Shown: positions 49,723 through 59,358 of the stretch, piece by piece
Numbering within the stretch: the first letter of the stretch is position 1
Layout: each line of letters opens with the position of its first letter
Origin: Angustibacter luteus
GTDB lineage: Bacteria > Actinomycetota > Actinomycetes > Actinomycetales > Angustibacteraceae
Assembly: GCF_039541115.1 (NCBI RefSeq)
Contig: NZ_BAABFP010000004.1
Location: 422,005 to 486,004, forward strand
Direction of reading: 5' to 3'
Length of the DNA stretch: 64,000 bases
Made by a program: the position numbers and the translations under genes
Notes under the pieces: model-generated
What the model saw: only the letters and a program-made list of their open reading frames with translations
Databases searched by the model: none
What the model was told of the DNA's origin: nothing

Positions 49723-51960
49723 ATGCGTCGTTCGGTCGTCCCATCCCAGGGCTCACGTCGACCCGCCGTCGCGCTCGCCGCGGTCGCCGCCGCGGCCGTC
49801 ACGCTCTCGACTCTGCTCGCGCCCGGTGCCAGCGGTGCAACGGGCGTGGCTGGCACGTCGGCCGACGGTGCGGCGCCGGGCGGCCCTGGTGTGCAGGAGG
49901 GTTTCCTGCCCGCGGACAAGAGTGGGTTCGGCACGTCGGCAACGCGAGCGAGCCGGGTCTGGTTCACCCAGCAGCGCTCCGGCGGGCTGGGCGAGATCTT
50001 CTACCCGGACCTGAGCACTCCCGCGGCCCGCAGCCTCGATCTGCTCGTGCAGGATCAGCCGGGTCACGTCGTCCGGGCCTCGGATGCGTCCACGGTGAGC
50101 ACCAAGCGTGTGGCATCTGGTGGGCTGTCGTTCACCCAGACGTACGCCGCGCGCTCGGGGCGGTGGCAGCTGCGGACCACGACCGTGACCGACCCGTCGC
50201 GGGCGTCCGTCGTCCTCGAGGTCACCGTCAGCAGTGCCGACGGTGCTGCGCACCCGGTTTGGGCCGTGTACGACCCGGCACTCTCCAACAGCAGGAACGA
50301 CGACGCGGGCAGTACCCGTGGCAGGACGCTGGTCGCGAGCGACGCGACCGCGGCCAGCGCGCTAGCCGCCGCGCCGGCCATGACAGCGACGTCCAACGGG
50401 TACCGCGGCACCAGCGACGGCGAGTCCGACCTGTTGGCCGACGGCCGGCTGGACGGCCGGTACGCGACGGCCGCGCCTGGCAACCTCGTGCAGACGGGAC
50501 AGCTCGCGGTCGACGGCCGCAGTCACCGCTCCGCCACGCTGGCGATCTCGTTCGCCCCCACCGAGGACGGCGCGGTCGCGGGCGCGCAGGCCACCCTGCG
50601 CAAGGGCTTCAGCCAGGTGTCGGCGTCCTACGCGCGCGGATGGCGCAGCTACCAGGACGGCCTGCGTCGAGCGCCGTCCGCGCTGACGGCGTCCGAGCGC
50701 CGGCTCTACCAGACGTCCGTCCTGGTCCTGGCGGCCAGTGAGGACAAGACCTACCGCGGTGCCTACGTGGCGTCGCCGTCGGCACCGTGGGCCTTCGGAG
50801 CGGACGAGCCGAGCGGTCCCTACCACCTGGTGTGGTCCCGCGACCTCTACCAGATCGCCACCGCGCTGATCGCTGCCGGCGATCGGGCCGGCGCCGGCCG
50901 TGCCCTGACGTACCTGTTCGACCGTCAGCAGAAGCCGGACGGGTCGTTCCCGCAGAACTCGACCGTGGCCGGTGTCCCGTTCTGGGGCGGGCTGCAGCTG
51001 GATGAGGTGGCGCTCCCGGTCGTGCTGGCCGACCAGCTGGGACGGCGCGACGCCGCCACCTGGACCCATGTGCGGTCTGCCATGGAGTTCCTGCTCTCGT
51101 TCTCTGCTGACGGGTACGCGGCGCCGTACACGCCGGCCGAGCGGTGGGAGAACCAGTCAGGCTTCTCGCCGAACACCATCGCGGCTGAGATCGCCGGCCT
51201 GGTCTGCGCGGCACGGATCGCGCGGGCGAACGGTGCCACCACGGACGCCCGTCGCTACCTCGCGACCGCCGACGACTGGCAGCGCCGCCTCAAGGCCTGG
51301 ACGCTCACCACCAACGGTCCCTACTCCGACAAGCCATACTTCCTGCGCCTGACCAAGGACGGACACCCGGACCTGGGCACGACGTACACGATCGGTGACA
51401 GTGGCCCCGCCGACGTCGACCAGCGGCGGGTCGTCGACCCGAGCTTCCTGGACCTGGTGCGCCTCGGGGTCCTGCCGGCGCAGGACCGCGACGTACGCAA
51501 CACGCTGCGGGTGGTGGACGAGCAGCTCGGCGTCCGCACGGCTCGCGGGCTGTACTGGCACCGCGCCTCCTTCGACGGCTATGGCGAGCAGGCTGACGGG
51601 AGCCCGTGGGAGATCGGCCTGCCGGACGGCTCGCTTCTCAACCACGGACGGGCCTGGCCGCTGCTGAACGGCGAACGGGGCGAGTACCTCATCGCTGGTG
51701 GGCACGACTCCGCCGCTCGCGAGCAGCTGGCAGCGATGGCGCGAACCGCCGGGTCGGCGCAGATGCTCCCCGAGCAGGTCTGGGATGACTACCCGCCGTC
51801 CGGTCAGCCCGGCTTCACCCCCGGCACCGCGACGACGTCCGCCACCCCGCTCGCCTGGACGCACGCCCAGTTCGTACGGCTGGCACAGAACCTCGCGGCC
51901 AGCCGGGTCGTCGAGCAGCCATCCGCGGTGAGACACCGATACGGCGGCACTGCCGGCTGA
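49723..51960 (+). CDS. Secreted GH15 glucoamylase / glucodextranase-type enzyme
   Basis: A 745-residue exo-acting glucosidase releasing glucose from alpha-glucans. A signal peptide covers about residues 1-38 (arginines, then VALAAVAAAAVTLSTLLAPG). An N-terminal beta-sandwich domain (about 55-320) is followed by the (alpha/alpha)6 barrel: WAFGADEP, YHLVWSRDLYQIATALIAAG, the catalytic-acid region RWENQSGFSPNTIAAEIAGL and the catalytic-base region MLPEQVWDDY. GGAGG lies seven bases before ATG 49723. A twin-arginine route is possible but the motif is not canonical. It stands alone. Confidence 0.93.
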   Translation: MRRSVVPSQGSRRPAVALAAVAAAAVTLSTLLAPGASGATGVAGTSADGAAPGGPGVQEGFLPADKSGFGTSATRASRVWFTQQRSGGLGEIFYPDLSTPAARSLDLLVQDQPGHVVRASDASTVSTKRVASGGLSFTQTYAARSGRWQLRTTTVTDPSRASVVLEVTVSSADGAAHPVWAVYDPALSNSRNDDAGSTRGRTLVASDATAASALAAAPAMTATSNGYRGTSDGESDLLADGRLDGRYATAAPGNLVQTGQLAVDGRSHRSATLAISFAPTEDGAVAGAQATLRKGFSQVSASYARGWRSYQDGLRRAPSALTASERRLYQTSVLVLAASEDKTYRGAYVASPSAPWAFGADEPSGPYHLVWSRDLYQIATALIAAGDRAGAGRALTYLFDRQQKPDGSFPQNSTVAGVPFWGGLQLDEVALPVVLADQLGRRDAATWTHVRSAMEFLLSFSADGYAAPYTPAERWENQSGFSPNTIAAEIAGLVCAARIARANGATTDARRYLATADDWQRRLKAWTLTTNGPYSDKPYFLRLTKDGHPDLGTTYTIGDSGPADVDQRRVVDPSFLDLVRLGVLPAQDRDVRNTLRVVDEQLGVRTARGLYWHRASFDGYGEQADGSPWEIGLPDGSLLNHGRAWPLLNGERGEYLIAGGHDSAAREQLAAMARTAGSAQMLPEQVWDDYPPSGQPGFTPGTATTSATPLAWTHAQFVRLAQNLAASRVVEQPSAVRHRYGGTAG

Positions 51961-52192
51961 ACCCGCTCGCGTAACGAGCAGGTCGAGTCCGCGGCGAAGG
52001 CGCACGGCTCGAGCCTGCTGGCGCACGGCCTCCGCGCAATCGCTGCGTAGCTGGCTGGACTAGCCGCAGGTCAACTCCTGCCGAGAGAGGCCATACCCCG
52101 GCACTGCCAGGGTGCCTGCCGCTGCCGATGTGAGCGCGGCGCCGAGAGTGATGTCCGCAATGAACTCAACCGGCGTCGTCCCGGCCGCGCGA

Positions 52193-53191
52193 TCATTGAC
52201 GGCGGTCAGCCTCAGTCGTGTGACATGAGCTGGAACCTGTGGCCTTGTCCCGGTACATGGCGGCGTCCGCCAGGCGCCATGCGTCGTCCAACGAACCGTC
52301 GGCAGGGCGCGTGGCGACCCCGATGGCGGCTGGGATGCCTGCGGCAGCGAGGGCCTCGCGCAGGTGGGCAGCAGTCTTGCGCCCGCCGGCGCCGTCTGTC
52401 TCCACGGTCAGGACGGCGAACTCGTCCCCACCGAGCCTCGCCACCAGGTCAGCGTCCCGGGTGGTCCTGCTCAGGACCTGCGCGCACGTGCGGAGCAGTT
52501 CGTCACCGGCGGCGTGACCGCGGTCGTCGTTGACCGCCTTGAGCCCGTTGATGTCCAGGACGAGAACGCAGGCTGGGTGGCCGTATCGCAGACAGCGGGC
52601 CTCCTCGGCAGCCACTACCTGGTTCCAACCACGCCGGTTCGCCAGGCCGGTGAGTTCGTCACGGGTGGCGTCGAGCTCAGCCCGTTCGGCTCGACGGGTC
52701 AGCTGCTCGCGACCCAGCTCAAGGTCGAGCACGGTGGCCAGCAGCCGGCCCGCCAGCTGGATCGCGGGCTTGGCTGCCAGCAGGGCGTCGGACTGGGGCT
52801 CGGGGTCGAACCCGCACAGGCTCCCGAACACTGTCCCGTCGCCAAGGCGCAGTGGCACCCCGGCGTAGGCCTCGATATCCATGGACTGCCGGTTGGCGGC
52901 TCGGGCGTACGCACGGACGTCGGCTACCCGAGGGGCGACAGTGGGACCCTCTCCGGCCACCATCTGGGTGCACAACGATCCCGACCAGCTGAGCACCGTT
53001 CCTTCGGTGACGGTTGAGCCCGCCGGCGCCTCCGCCTGCAGCACGATCTGGTCCTCCCCGGCGGCTCGGGTGACCAGCCAAAGCCGCAGGCCGACCTGGC
53101 TGCGAAGACCGTCGAGGACGGCTCGGGCGGCCTCAGCGAAGCCATCGAACGGCCCCCCACCGTCGTCCGGTTCTGGTTCGCGGAACGCCAT
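52193..53191 (-). CDS. GAF-GGDEF diguanylate cyclase
   Basis: A 332-residue cytoplasmic signalling enzyme: GAF-like sensor (about residues 15-160) and GGDEF domain (about 170-325). The active-site GGDEF is intact at 254-258, and the inhibitory RxxD site is present as RDAD at 245-248, exactly five residues before it, so both cyclic-di-GMP synthesis and product inhibition are expected. No EAL domain or membrane segment. The GAF ligand is unknown. It stands alone. Confidence 0.93.
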   Translation of the reverse strand: MAFREPEPDDGGGPFDGFAEAARAVLDGLRSQVGLRLWLVTRAAGEDQIVLQAEAPAGSTVTEGTVLSWSGSLCTQMVAGEGPTVAPRVADVRAYARAANRQSMDIEAYAGVPLRLGDGTVFGSLCGFDPEPQSDALLAAKPAIQLAGRLLATVLDLELGREQLTRRAERAELDATRDELTGLANRRGWNQVVAAEEARCLRYGHPACVLVLDINGLKAVNDDRGHAAGDELLRTCAQVLSRTTRDADLVARLGGDEFAVLTVETDGAGGRKTAAHLREALAAAGIPAAIGVATRPADGSLDDAWRLADAAMYRDKATGSSSCHTTEADRRQ

Positions 53192-53325
53192 CTAAGCCCC
53201 CTGGCAGCCAGCGCATCACCGCGCACAGCCCACGGTACGGACCAACCCGCTGAGGCGACGGGCGGATCGCAGAAATGCAGCGCAACCCCCACCAGACCTG
53301 ACGAGTGCAGCCGCCAGGAAGGGGA

Positions 53326-53595
53326 CTAGCGGCGCCCTCCTAGGAACGTGTCAATCACGGTGGACTGCGCACTGATGATGGAGGCGATCTCTTCGTGGAT
53401 GGCCGTGACCTGCTCGACCGCGGTGTTGATGGTGCCGATCGCGTCTACGGCGCTTTTCGTGCCCGATTGGACCTCGGCGAGGCGCTCGGCGACCTCCTCG
53501 GCCGAGCGGGCGCTGGCCTGGGCGAGCTGCTTGACCTCGGTCGCCACGACCGCGAAGCCCTTACCGGCGTCGCCGGCCCGGGAGGCGACGGTGCG
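53326..53595 (-). pseudogene. Methyl-accepting chemotaxis protein, C-terminal remnant
   Basis: Only the last ~90 residues of a chemoreceptor signalling domain remain: RAGDAGKGFAVVATEVKQLA, then ASARSAEEVAERL, a helical coiled-coil segment and a short tail ending FLGGRR. The conserved hairpin upstream of RAGDAGKG, the membrane segments and the sensor domain are all missing; the sequence switches at about 53590 into an oppositely oriented DUF3349 gene. The remnant has no start codon of its own. Confidence 0.8.
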
Positions 53596-54204
53596 GTCCG
53601 TCGGGCCATCGCCTGGCTGCGCGCCGGTTACCCCGAAGGCGTTCCCCAGCAGGACTACGTCGCCGTCCTCGGCGTCCTGCGACGCACCCTGACCGACACC
53701 GAGCTCGAGCAGGTCGTGCAGGACCTCGTCGACGACGCTGCCAACGGGCAGGCCCTGGTCAACCGGGCCGTCATCGAGGCCCGCATCGCCGACGTCCTGA
53801 AGGGACCGATCCTGGACGGCGACGTGCTCCGTGTCTCGGCGCGCCTCGCGGCTGCCGGCTGGCCGCTCGCGGCACTTCACGGCCCAGGGCCGCAGGAGCA
53901 CGAGCCGACCACCCGGACCACCCTGGTCACGCGCGTGGTCGACTGGCTGCGCACCGGGTACCCCAAGGGCCTGCCGGAGCGGGACTACATCGCACTGCTG
54001 GCCCTGCTGCGACGCCGGCTCACCGACGGGGAGGTCATCCACGTCGGCCAGCAGCTGATCCGTGACGGGGTGCTGCCCCCCGACCGGGCGGACATCGGCA
54101 CCGCGATCGTGGGGATCACGGCCGAGCTGCCGGCCGACGAGGACGTGGAACGCGTCCGGCAGTACCTGACCGGCCACGGATGGCCGACTGACCTCAGCCT
54201 CTGA
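53596..54204 (+). pseudogene. Double DUF3349 protein, 5'-truncated
   Basis: About 202 residues with two DUF3349 domains: AIAWLRAGYPEGVPQQDYVA at the truncated end and VVDWLRTGYPKGLPERDYIA further on, each followed by an LRRxLTD helix. The frame stays open leftward only because it reads the antisense of the chemoreceptor remnant; there is no ATG, GTG or ribosome site near the domain start, so the native start appears lost at the junction. It could be translated from an upstream codon as a chimera. Family function is not established; it is best known from mycobacteria. Confidence 0.6.
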
Positions 54205-54327
54205 ACCCCCATCGGCTGCGGGCCGCCGCGTCGGCACCCAAGCCCGTCAGTGCCGGTCAGGTGCACTCCGTCGGCGTCAGCGGTCCAGAGCGGCTGGGGC
54301 GACGCTGCCCCGACCTAGACTGACGAG

Positions 54328-55107
54328 GTGGACTGGGCCTTGGGGAACTTCGAGAAGTCGGCGGGTGAGATCAGGCCGGCGTCCGAGCAGGTCGTCGACG
54401 CGCTCGCGCCCGCGCGGGGGGACGTCGTCCTCGACCTGGGCTGCGGCACCGGCAACGCGGCGCTGATCGCGGCGGCGCGGGGCGCGGTGGTGACCGGGGT
54501 CGACCCGGCCGAACGCCTGCTGGACATCGCCCGGGCGGACGCCGCAGCCGCCGGACTCGACATCACCTTCGCTGCTGGCGACGCCGCCACGATCCCGCTG
54601 CCGGACGACTCGGTCGACGCCGTCATCTCCGTGTTCGCAGTGATCTTCGCGCCGGACGCCGCCGCGGCCGCCGCCGAGATGGCGCGCGTGCTGCGGCCCG
54701 GCGGCACGCTCGTGCTGTCCGCCTGGCGACGCGAGGGGGCGCTCGCCGCTCAGGCCGACCTCCGCCTCGGGCTCCTCGATCGCGCCGGCGGCCCAGCCCC
54801 CGCCGGTCCGCTCTTCGCCTGGCACGACGAGCACGCGCTGACCGAGCTGTTGTCGCCGTACGGGTTCGCGGTCACGACCACTGAGCACACGCTCGCCTTC
54901 ACGGCGGCGTCGCCGGCCGCGTTCGCCGACCACGAGCTCGTCGACCACCCGATGTGGGTCGAGTCGCGCGAGCTGCTGGAGCGGGCGGGCCTGTGGGAGC
55001 AGGCTCGGCGCGACCTCACCCGAGCGTTCGACGAGCTCAACGAGGACCCGGCGGCCTTCCGCATCACTGGGCGCTACGTGGTGGCGACGGCAGCCCGACG
55101 CGGCTGA
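54328..55107 (+). CDS. Class I SAM-dependent methyltransferase
   Basis: A 259-residue methyltransferase. Motif I VLDLGCGTGNAAL, the acidic loop VTGVDPAE, motif II AGDAATIPLPDDSVDAVIS and motif III LRPGGTLVLSAW are clear, as in the UbiE/methyltransferase-11 type. The GTG start at 54328 (VDWALGNFEK) is preceded by a weak GAGG-like site. The substrate is unknown. It ends eight bases before the convergent end of the hpa operon. Confidence 0.88.
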   Translation: MDWALGNFEKSAGEIRPASEQVVDALAPARGDVVLDLGCGTGNAALIAAARGAVVTGVDPAERLLDIARADAAAAGLDITFAAGDAATIPLPDDSVDAVISVFAVIFAPDAAAAAAEMARVLRPGGTLVLSAWRREGALAAQADLRLGLLDRAGGPAPAGPLFAWHDEHALTELLSPYGFAVTTTEHTLAFTAASPAAFADHELVDHPMWVESRELLERAGLWEQARRDLTRAFDELNEDPAAFRITGRYVVATAARRG

Positions 55108-55114
55108 GCGGCGC

Positions 55115-55957
55115 TCAGCGCGGCTTGCGGACGCCGCGGAGCGGCCAGTCGCCACCCTGGGCCGTCGACAGCACCTCCTCGGACTCCGTGGGTTGCGCAC
55201 CGACGTCGTCCCGGATGGGTACCGGACCCGAGACGATGTGGTTCGTGAGCTTGCCGAGCCCCTCCACCTCGACCTCGACCACATCACCGGGGTAGACCGT
55301 GCGCGAGTTCGCGGGCGTCCCGGACAGGAGCACGTCACCGGGGTTCAGGGTGATGGTGCGGGCGATGTCGGCGACGAGGTAGTGCATGTCCCACTCCATC
55401 TCGTCCGTGGACGCCTGCTGCTTCACCTCACCGTTGACGGTCAGCCGGATGGTCTTGCCCCGGAAGTCCCAGTCGTCGACCAGCCCAGGACCCAACGGGC
55501 ACAACGTGTCCGAGCCCTTGACCCGGAGCATCGAGCCGGCGTCGGTGTCCCGGAAGTCGTGCAGCCCGTAGTCGTTCGCGATGGTGTAGCCGGCGATGTA
55601 GTCACCGGCCGCGTCGGGGCTGATGTTCCGGCACGTCCGGCCGATGACGATGGCGATCTCCCCCTCGTAATTGAGCCAGTTGCAGCGCTCGGGTCGCACC
55701 ACCGCCCCTCGGTGGGCGTTCAGGGCCGACGTCGGCTTCTGGAAGAAGGTCGGACTGGCCGGCAGGGCGGTGCCGAACTCCTCCACCCGGCTGGTGTAGT
55801 TCAGGTGCACGGCAATGATCTTGGAGGGCACGACGGGTGGCAGGTGCACGGCCGTCTCCACGTCGACGGTCCGGCCGTCGCCGGCGACGAGCAACTCACC
55901 GTCACGGACGACGTCCACGACCGCGCCGTCCAGCAGGATCCTGCGGTACTCGGTCAT
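55115..55957 (-). CDS. FAH-family isomerase/decarboxylase of the homoprotocatechuate pathway
   Basis: A 280-residue fumarylacetoacetase-family protein. AVHLNYTSRVEEFG, NYEGEIAIVIGRTCRNI, NDYGLHDFRDTDAGS and LNPGDVLLSGTPANS mark the family and metal site. Placed after hpaE and hpaD, it most likely performs the decarboxylation/isomerisation of 5-oxopent-3-ene-1,2,5-tricarboxylate (HpaG role). ATG 55957 overlaps the hpaD stop by four bases; a longer frame is antisense-like. The FAH gene at 11107 is a different paralogue. Confidence 0.88.
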   Translation of the reverse strand: MTEYRRILLDGAVVDVVRDGELLVAGDGRTVDVETAVHLPPVVPSKIIAVHLNYTSRVEEFGTALPASPTFFQKPTSALNAHRGAVVRPERCNWLNYEGEIAIVIGRTCRNISPDAAGDYIAGYTIANDYGLHDFRDTDAGSMLRVKGSDTLCPLGPGLVDDWDFRGKTIRLTVNGEVKQQASTDEMEWDMHYLVADIARTITLNPGDVLLSGTPANSRTVYPGDVVEVEVEGLGKLTNHIVSGPVPIRDDVGAQPTESEEVLSTAQGGDWPLRGVRKPR

Positions 55958-56910
55958 GAGCCGGCCACCCCCGCGTCGTGCATCGAGGGTTGCTCGGCGG
56001 TCAGCGGCTCGAGGTGCGTGCGTCGCGGCCGCGGGAAGCCATCGGCCGGCCGGTCGAACCACAGGTGCGCCTGACCGGTTCCGACTGAGTTCTCGTACTC
56101 GCCGTACTGGCGCCCGGTCGCGGTGCAGTCTCCCTCCCCGAGCGCGCCGATCATCATGAGGTAGTGCCCGAACCGGGCCTCCGGCCGGAACCGGTAGAAC
56201 TGGGCCATCGTCTCCAGCACCCTCGCGTGGTCGCCGTTCTTGAACCAGTCGATCCGCTCGGCGTCCGCGGCCGCCGCCTCCGGGGTGAAGATGTGCTCGA
56301 TCCCTGCGGCCTCGTGCTGACGCAGCTGGCGCAGCGGCCAGAACGTGTGGCTCAACGCGCCGGAGGCGATCAGCAGCACCTTGCGGTCGCTCTCGGCGAT
56401 CGCGTCGCCGAGCGCCCGCCCGAGGCGCAGGTTGTCCTCGCCCTCGGCCGTCTGGCAGACGCCGATGGAGATCCACTTCTTGTCCGGCAGCCCGTCGCCC
56501 AGGAACTCCCAGACGTTCGTGGTGGCGTAGAAGATCGGCAGGTGGTCGTCCTCGATGGCCGTGATCCAGGTGCCGTGCCGGTCCGCCTTGCTGGCGATCA
56601 GGTGCGCGAGCTCGGGGTCGCCCTGGAAGTCGTAGGGTCGCTGGGACATCCCGCGCGGCAGCTCCTCCGAGGTGAACAGCCCGTGCCGCCGGGACTGCGC
56701 CGTGACCACGAACTCCACCGTCGTGGCCCAGTGCGAGTCCAGGACGACGACGGTGTCGTAGTCGAGGGTGTCGAAGACCTCGCGGCGCAGCTGGTGCAGG
56801 CCGGACACCAAGGTGCTGTCCTGCCCGTGGTTCAGCTCTCGCCGTACCTCCTCGGGCAGCACGATCGTCGGGACGTGCGCGATCAGTCCGGCCCCCACTA
56901 CCTCGCCCAT
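55954..56910 (-). CDS. hpaD: 3,4-dihydroxyphenylacetate 2,3-dioxygenase
   Basis: A 318-residue class III (LigB-type) extradiol dioxygenase that opens the ring of homoprotocatechuate between C2 and C3. Candidate iron-ligand regions are AHVPTIVLP (His12) and DSHWATT, with catalytic histidines in DDHLPIFY and SGALSHTFW. GGGAG precedes the ATG. The stop of hpaE overlaps its start by one base (TGATG), and the next gene overlaps by four, so the three are translated together. Homoprotocatechuate specificity is inferred from hpaE and the FAH gene. Confidence 0.88.
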   Translation of the reverse strand: MGEVVGAGLIAHVPTIVLPEEVRRELNHGQDSTLVSGLHQLRREVFDTLDYDTVVVLDSHWATTVEFVVTAQSRRHGLFTSEELPRGMSQRPYDFQGDPELAHLIASKADRHGTWITAIEDDHLPIFYATTNVWEFLGDGLPDKKWISIGVCQTAEGEDNLRLGRALGDAIAESDRKVLLIASGALSHTFWPLRQLRQHEAAGIEHIFTPEAAAADAERIDWFKNGDHARVLETMAQFYRFRPEARFGHYLMMIGALGEGDCTATGRQYGEYENSVGTGQAHLWFDRPADGFPRPRRTHLEPLTAEQPSMHDAGVAGS

Positions 56911-58403
56911 CAGCGAGCTCCCTTCCCTGCGTTCCAGCCGTGCGGCGCGAAGACCGTGTTCTTCACGTCCGTGTAGAAGTCGAACGACCAGGTGCCGCCC
57001 TCTCGGCCGATCCCTGACTTCCCGTTCCCGCCGAAGGGTGCGCCGAGGTCCCGGACGAAGAAGCAGTTCACCCAGACCGTGCCGGCGTTGAGCCTGCTGC
57101 TCACCCGCTCGGCCCGCTCGGGGTCACCCGTCACGAGGGTCGCGGCCAGGCCGAAGCGCGTCGAGTTGGCCATCTCGACGGCCTGGTCCTCCGTGGTGAA
57201 GGACTGGACGGTCAGCACCGGCCCGAAGACCTCCTCCGTGAGGATCTCGCTGCCGGGCTCGGCATCGACCAGGATCGTCGGGCGGTAGTACAGGTGCCCG
57301 AGGTCGTCGTTGGGCCCGCCACCGAGCACGGCCTTGGCGCCGGCGCCCTTGGCGCGCTGGACGAATCCGTCCACCCGCTCCAGGTGCGCCCGGCTGATCA
57401 GGCAGGACATGTCGGTGTCCTCGTGACGTGGGTCGCCCTGCACGATGGCTCGGGCCCGCTCGACCACGGCGTCGAGGAAGGTGTCCCGGATCGAGTCCTC
57501 GACCAGGATCCGGAACGCGCCGAGGCAGACCTGCCCGGAGTTGTCGAACTGCTCGACGGCCAGGCTCACTGCCAGGTCGAAGTCGCTGTCCGCGAACACC
57601 ACCAGCGGCGACTTCCCGCCCAGCTCGAACGACAGCGGCACGATGTTCGGCGCCGCGGCGGTCGCGATCGTCCCGGCGGTCGGTACGGACCCGGTGAACG
57701 AGAGCCGGTTGATGCCTGGGTGGGCGGTCAGCGGAGCGCCGGCCTCGGCACCCGTGCCCTGGACGACGTTGAACACCCCCGCCGGCAGGCCGGCCTCCGC
57801 GGTGATGTCCGCGAGCAGGGACGCGGTGAGCGGGGCCCACTCCGGCGGCTTGGCGACGACCGTGTTGCCGGCGGCCAGGGCCGGCCCGATGCGCCACGTG
57901 GCCAGCATCAGCGGGGCGTTCCACGGTGTGATGATCGCGGCGACTCCGGCCGGGTCGTAGCTGACCCGCTCGCGGTGCCCGCGGATCTCGCCGTCCGGGT
58001 GGTCCAGGTTCTCCACCCAGTCGGCGAAGAACCGGAAGTTCATCCCGACCCGGGGCATGACGCCCCGGCGGTGCGAGCGCAACAGCGAACCGTTGTCGCG
58101 GGTCTCGACCCGGGCGAGCTCCTCGGCCCGGGCGTCGATCCCGTCGGCGACCCGGCGCAGGATCGTGGCGCGCTCGGCCGCCGGCAGCGCGGCCCAGCTG
58201 GGGAAGGCCGCCCGGGCGGCAGCAACAGCGGCGTCCACCTCCGCGGCCCCGCCGGCCGAGATCTCGGCGATCGGCTGCTCGTCGATCGGCGAGACGTCCG
58301 TGAAGGTCGTCGCGGAGGCGACCCGCTCGCCGTTGATCCAGTGCCGGGTGTCGACGTCGACTCCCTCGACCGTCGCGAGCGACGGGGTCGTCGAGGCGCT
58401 CAC
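56910..58403 (-). CDS. hpaE: 5-carboxymethyl-2-hydroxymuconate semialdehyde dehydrogenase
   Basis: A 497-residue NAD-dependent aldehyde dehydrogenase. Asn162 (TPWNAP), Glu260 (SFELGGKSP) and Cys293 (SGQVCLG) form the active site; the FGGNGKSGIGREGGTWSFDF C-terminal block is typical of the HpaE/XylG group. It oxidises the semialdehyde made by HpaD. The GTG start overlaps the decarboxylase-like gene by four bases. Confidence 0.9.
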   Translation of the reverse strand: MSASTTPSLATVEGVDVDTRHWINGERVASATTFTDVSPIDEQPIAEISAGGAAEVDAAVAAARAAFPSWAALPAAERATILRRVADGIDARAEELARVETRDNGSLLRSHRRGVMPRVGMNFRFFADWVENLDHPDGEIRGHRERVSYDPAGVAAIITPWNAPLMLATWRIGPALAAGNTVVAKPPEWAPLTASLLADITAEAGLPAGVFNVVQGTGAEAGAPLTAHPGINRLSFTGSVPTAGTIATAAAPNIVPLSFELGGKSPLVVFADSDFDLAVSLAVEQFDNSGQVCLGAFRILVEDSIRDTFLDAVVERARAIVQGDPRHEDTDMSCLISRAHLERVDGFVQRAKGAGAKAVLGGGPNDDLGHLYYRPTILVDAEPGSEILTEEVFGPVLTVQSFTTEDQAVEMANSTRFGLAATLVTGDPERAERVSSRLNAGTVWVNCFFVRDLGAPFGGNGKSGIGREGGTWSFDFYTDVKNTVFAPHGWNAGKGAR

Positions 58404-59212
58404 CGGTCGACCCCGTCGGTCAACGTGGCGAGGCTGCGGCCGCCGTTCCAGACGACGCCGACCTGGCGGTAGTAGCCGCCGATGATCTCCTCCACCGGCA
58501 GCCGGTCGAGTTCCTCGGTCGGTGAGTCGAACAGTCGCAGCTCGGCGTCACCGCTCCAGGCCTGACCGCCCTCGAAGTCGCTGGCGCCCGACTCGATGAG
58601 CTCGGCGAACGCGTCCGGGGCGCCGGCGGCGATGCCCGGGTACACCCGGTGATGCGCCATGGGGTGGCCGTTGACGAAGCCCGCGGTCGGGCTCTCCTCG
58701 CGCAGGGTGAGCACGGCCTCGGCCAGGCGCCGGTCGCCGGCCGCCAGCGTGGCGCCGAAGACCCCGCCGGGCGCGATCTGCGGGGCGGCGTGCCCGAACA
58801 CGTGGGGCCGGGTCTGCCAGATCGAGCCGAGCTTCTTCGGGTAGCCCTGGTGCAAGCCTCGACCGATCGCGAAGTCCTTGTCCACCCAGATGTAGACGCA
58901 GCGGGAGTAGGTCTGCCCGCGGAACGTGCAGCGCACGACGACGAAGGCTTCCTTGTACTGCGAGCGCACCGGGTCGAGCAGCTCCTCGCGCGAGCTGGAG
59001 CAGGACTGCCAGTCCGCCCAGATGATGGCGACCGCACCCGGATCGTCCTCGGCGAGGGTGAGCGGCGCGGGCAGCAGCTCGGCGACCCGGGCCGGGTCGG
59101 TCCGGTACTCGACGGTCAGCAGGTCGCCGGAGTAGGACCACGGCGGGGCCGGGATGAGCGACGACCTCCCGGTCGCGCTGCGGGGGTAGAAGAACCCCTG
59201 GACGTCGTTCAT
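58400..59212 (-). CDS. Acetoacetate decarboxylase family protein
   Basis: A 270-residue protein of the acetoacetate decarboxylase superfamily. The Schiff-base lysine region is GYPKKLG (Lys126 or Lys127), with the supporting REELLDPVRSQYKE and VYIWVDKDFAIGRG blocks. Superfamily members include decarboxylases and aldolase/dehydratases, so true acetoacetate decarboxylation is not certain. It is first in the hpa operon and could act on a ring-cleavage keto acid. Divergent from the glutamine-synthetase-like gene across 146 bases. Confidence 0.87.
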   Translation of the reverse strand: MNDVQGFFYPRSATGRSSLIPAPPWSYSGDLLTVEYRTDPARVAELLPAPLTLAEDDPGAVAIIWADWQSCSSSREELLDPVRSQYKEAFVVVRCTFRGQTYSRCVYIWVDKDFAIGRGLHQGYPKKLGSIWQTRPHVFGHAAPQIAPGGVFGATLAAGDRRLAEAVLTLREESPTAGFVNGHPMAHHRVYPGIAAGAPDAFAELIESGASDFEGGQAWSGDAELRLFDSPTEELDRLPVEEIIGGYYRQVGVVWNGGRSLATLTDGVDR

Positions 59213-59358
59213 CGGTGCTCGCTCCCGTCGTTCGTTTGGATCCGTACGATACAGCGGATGGGTCGGCCTGACAACGCGCTCGGACGTGGCCGTCGGAGCC
59301 TTGCCAACCGCCGACTCCTCGACTACCGTTCGGACCCAAATGATCTGGGAGGTACCTG

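Noticed and set aside
53395-53595. N-terminal domain of the DUF3349 protein
   Set aside because: This stretch is the antisense of the chemoreceptor remnant, so the open frame is fortuitous.
57294-58472. Long rightward open frame opposite hpaE
   Set aside because: It is the antisense of a clear aldehyde dehydrogenase and has no family features; long antisense frames are expected at this GC content.
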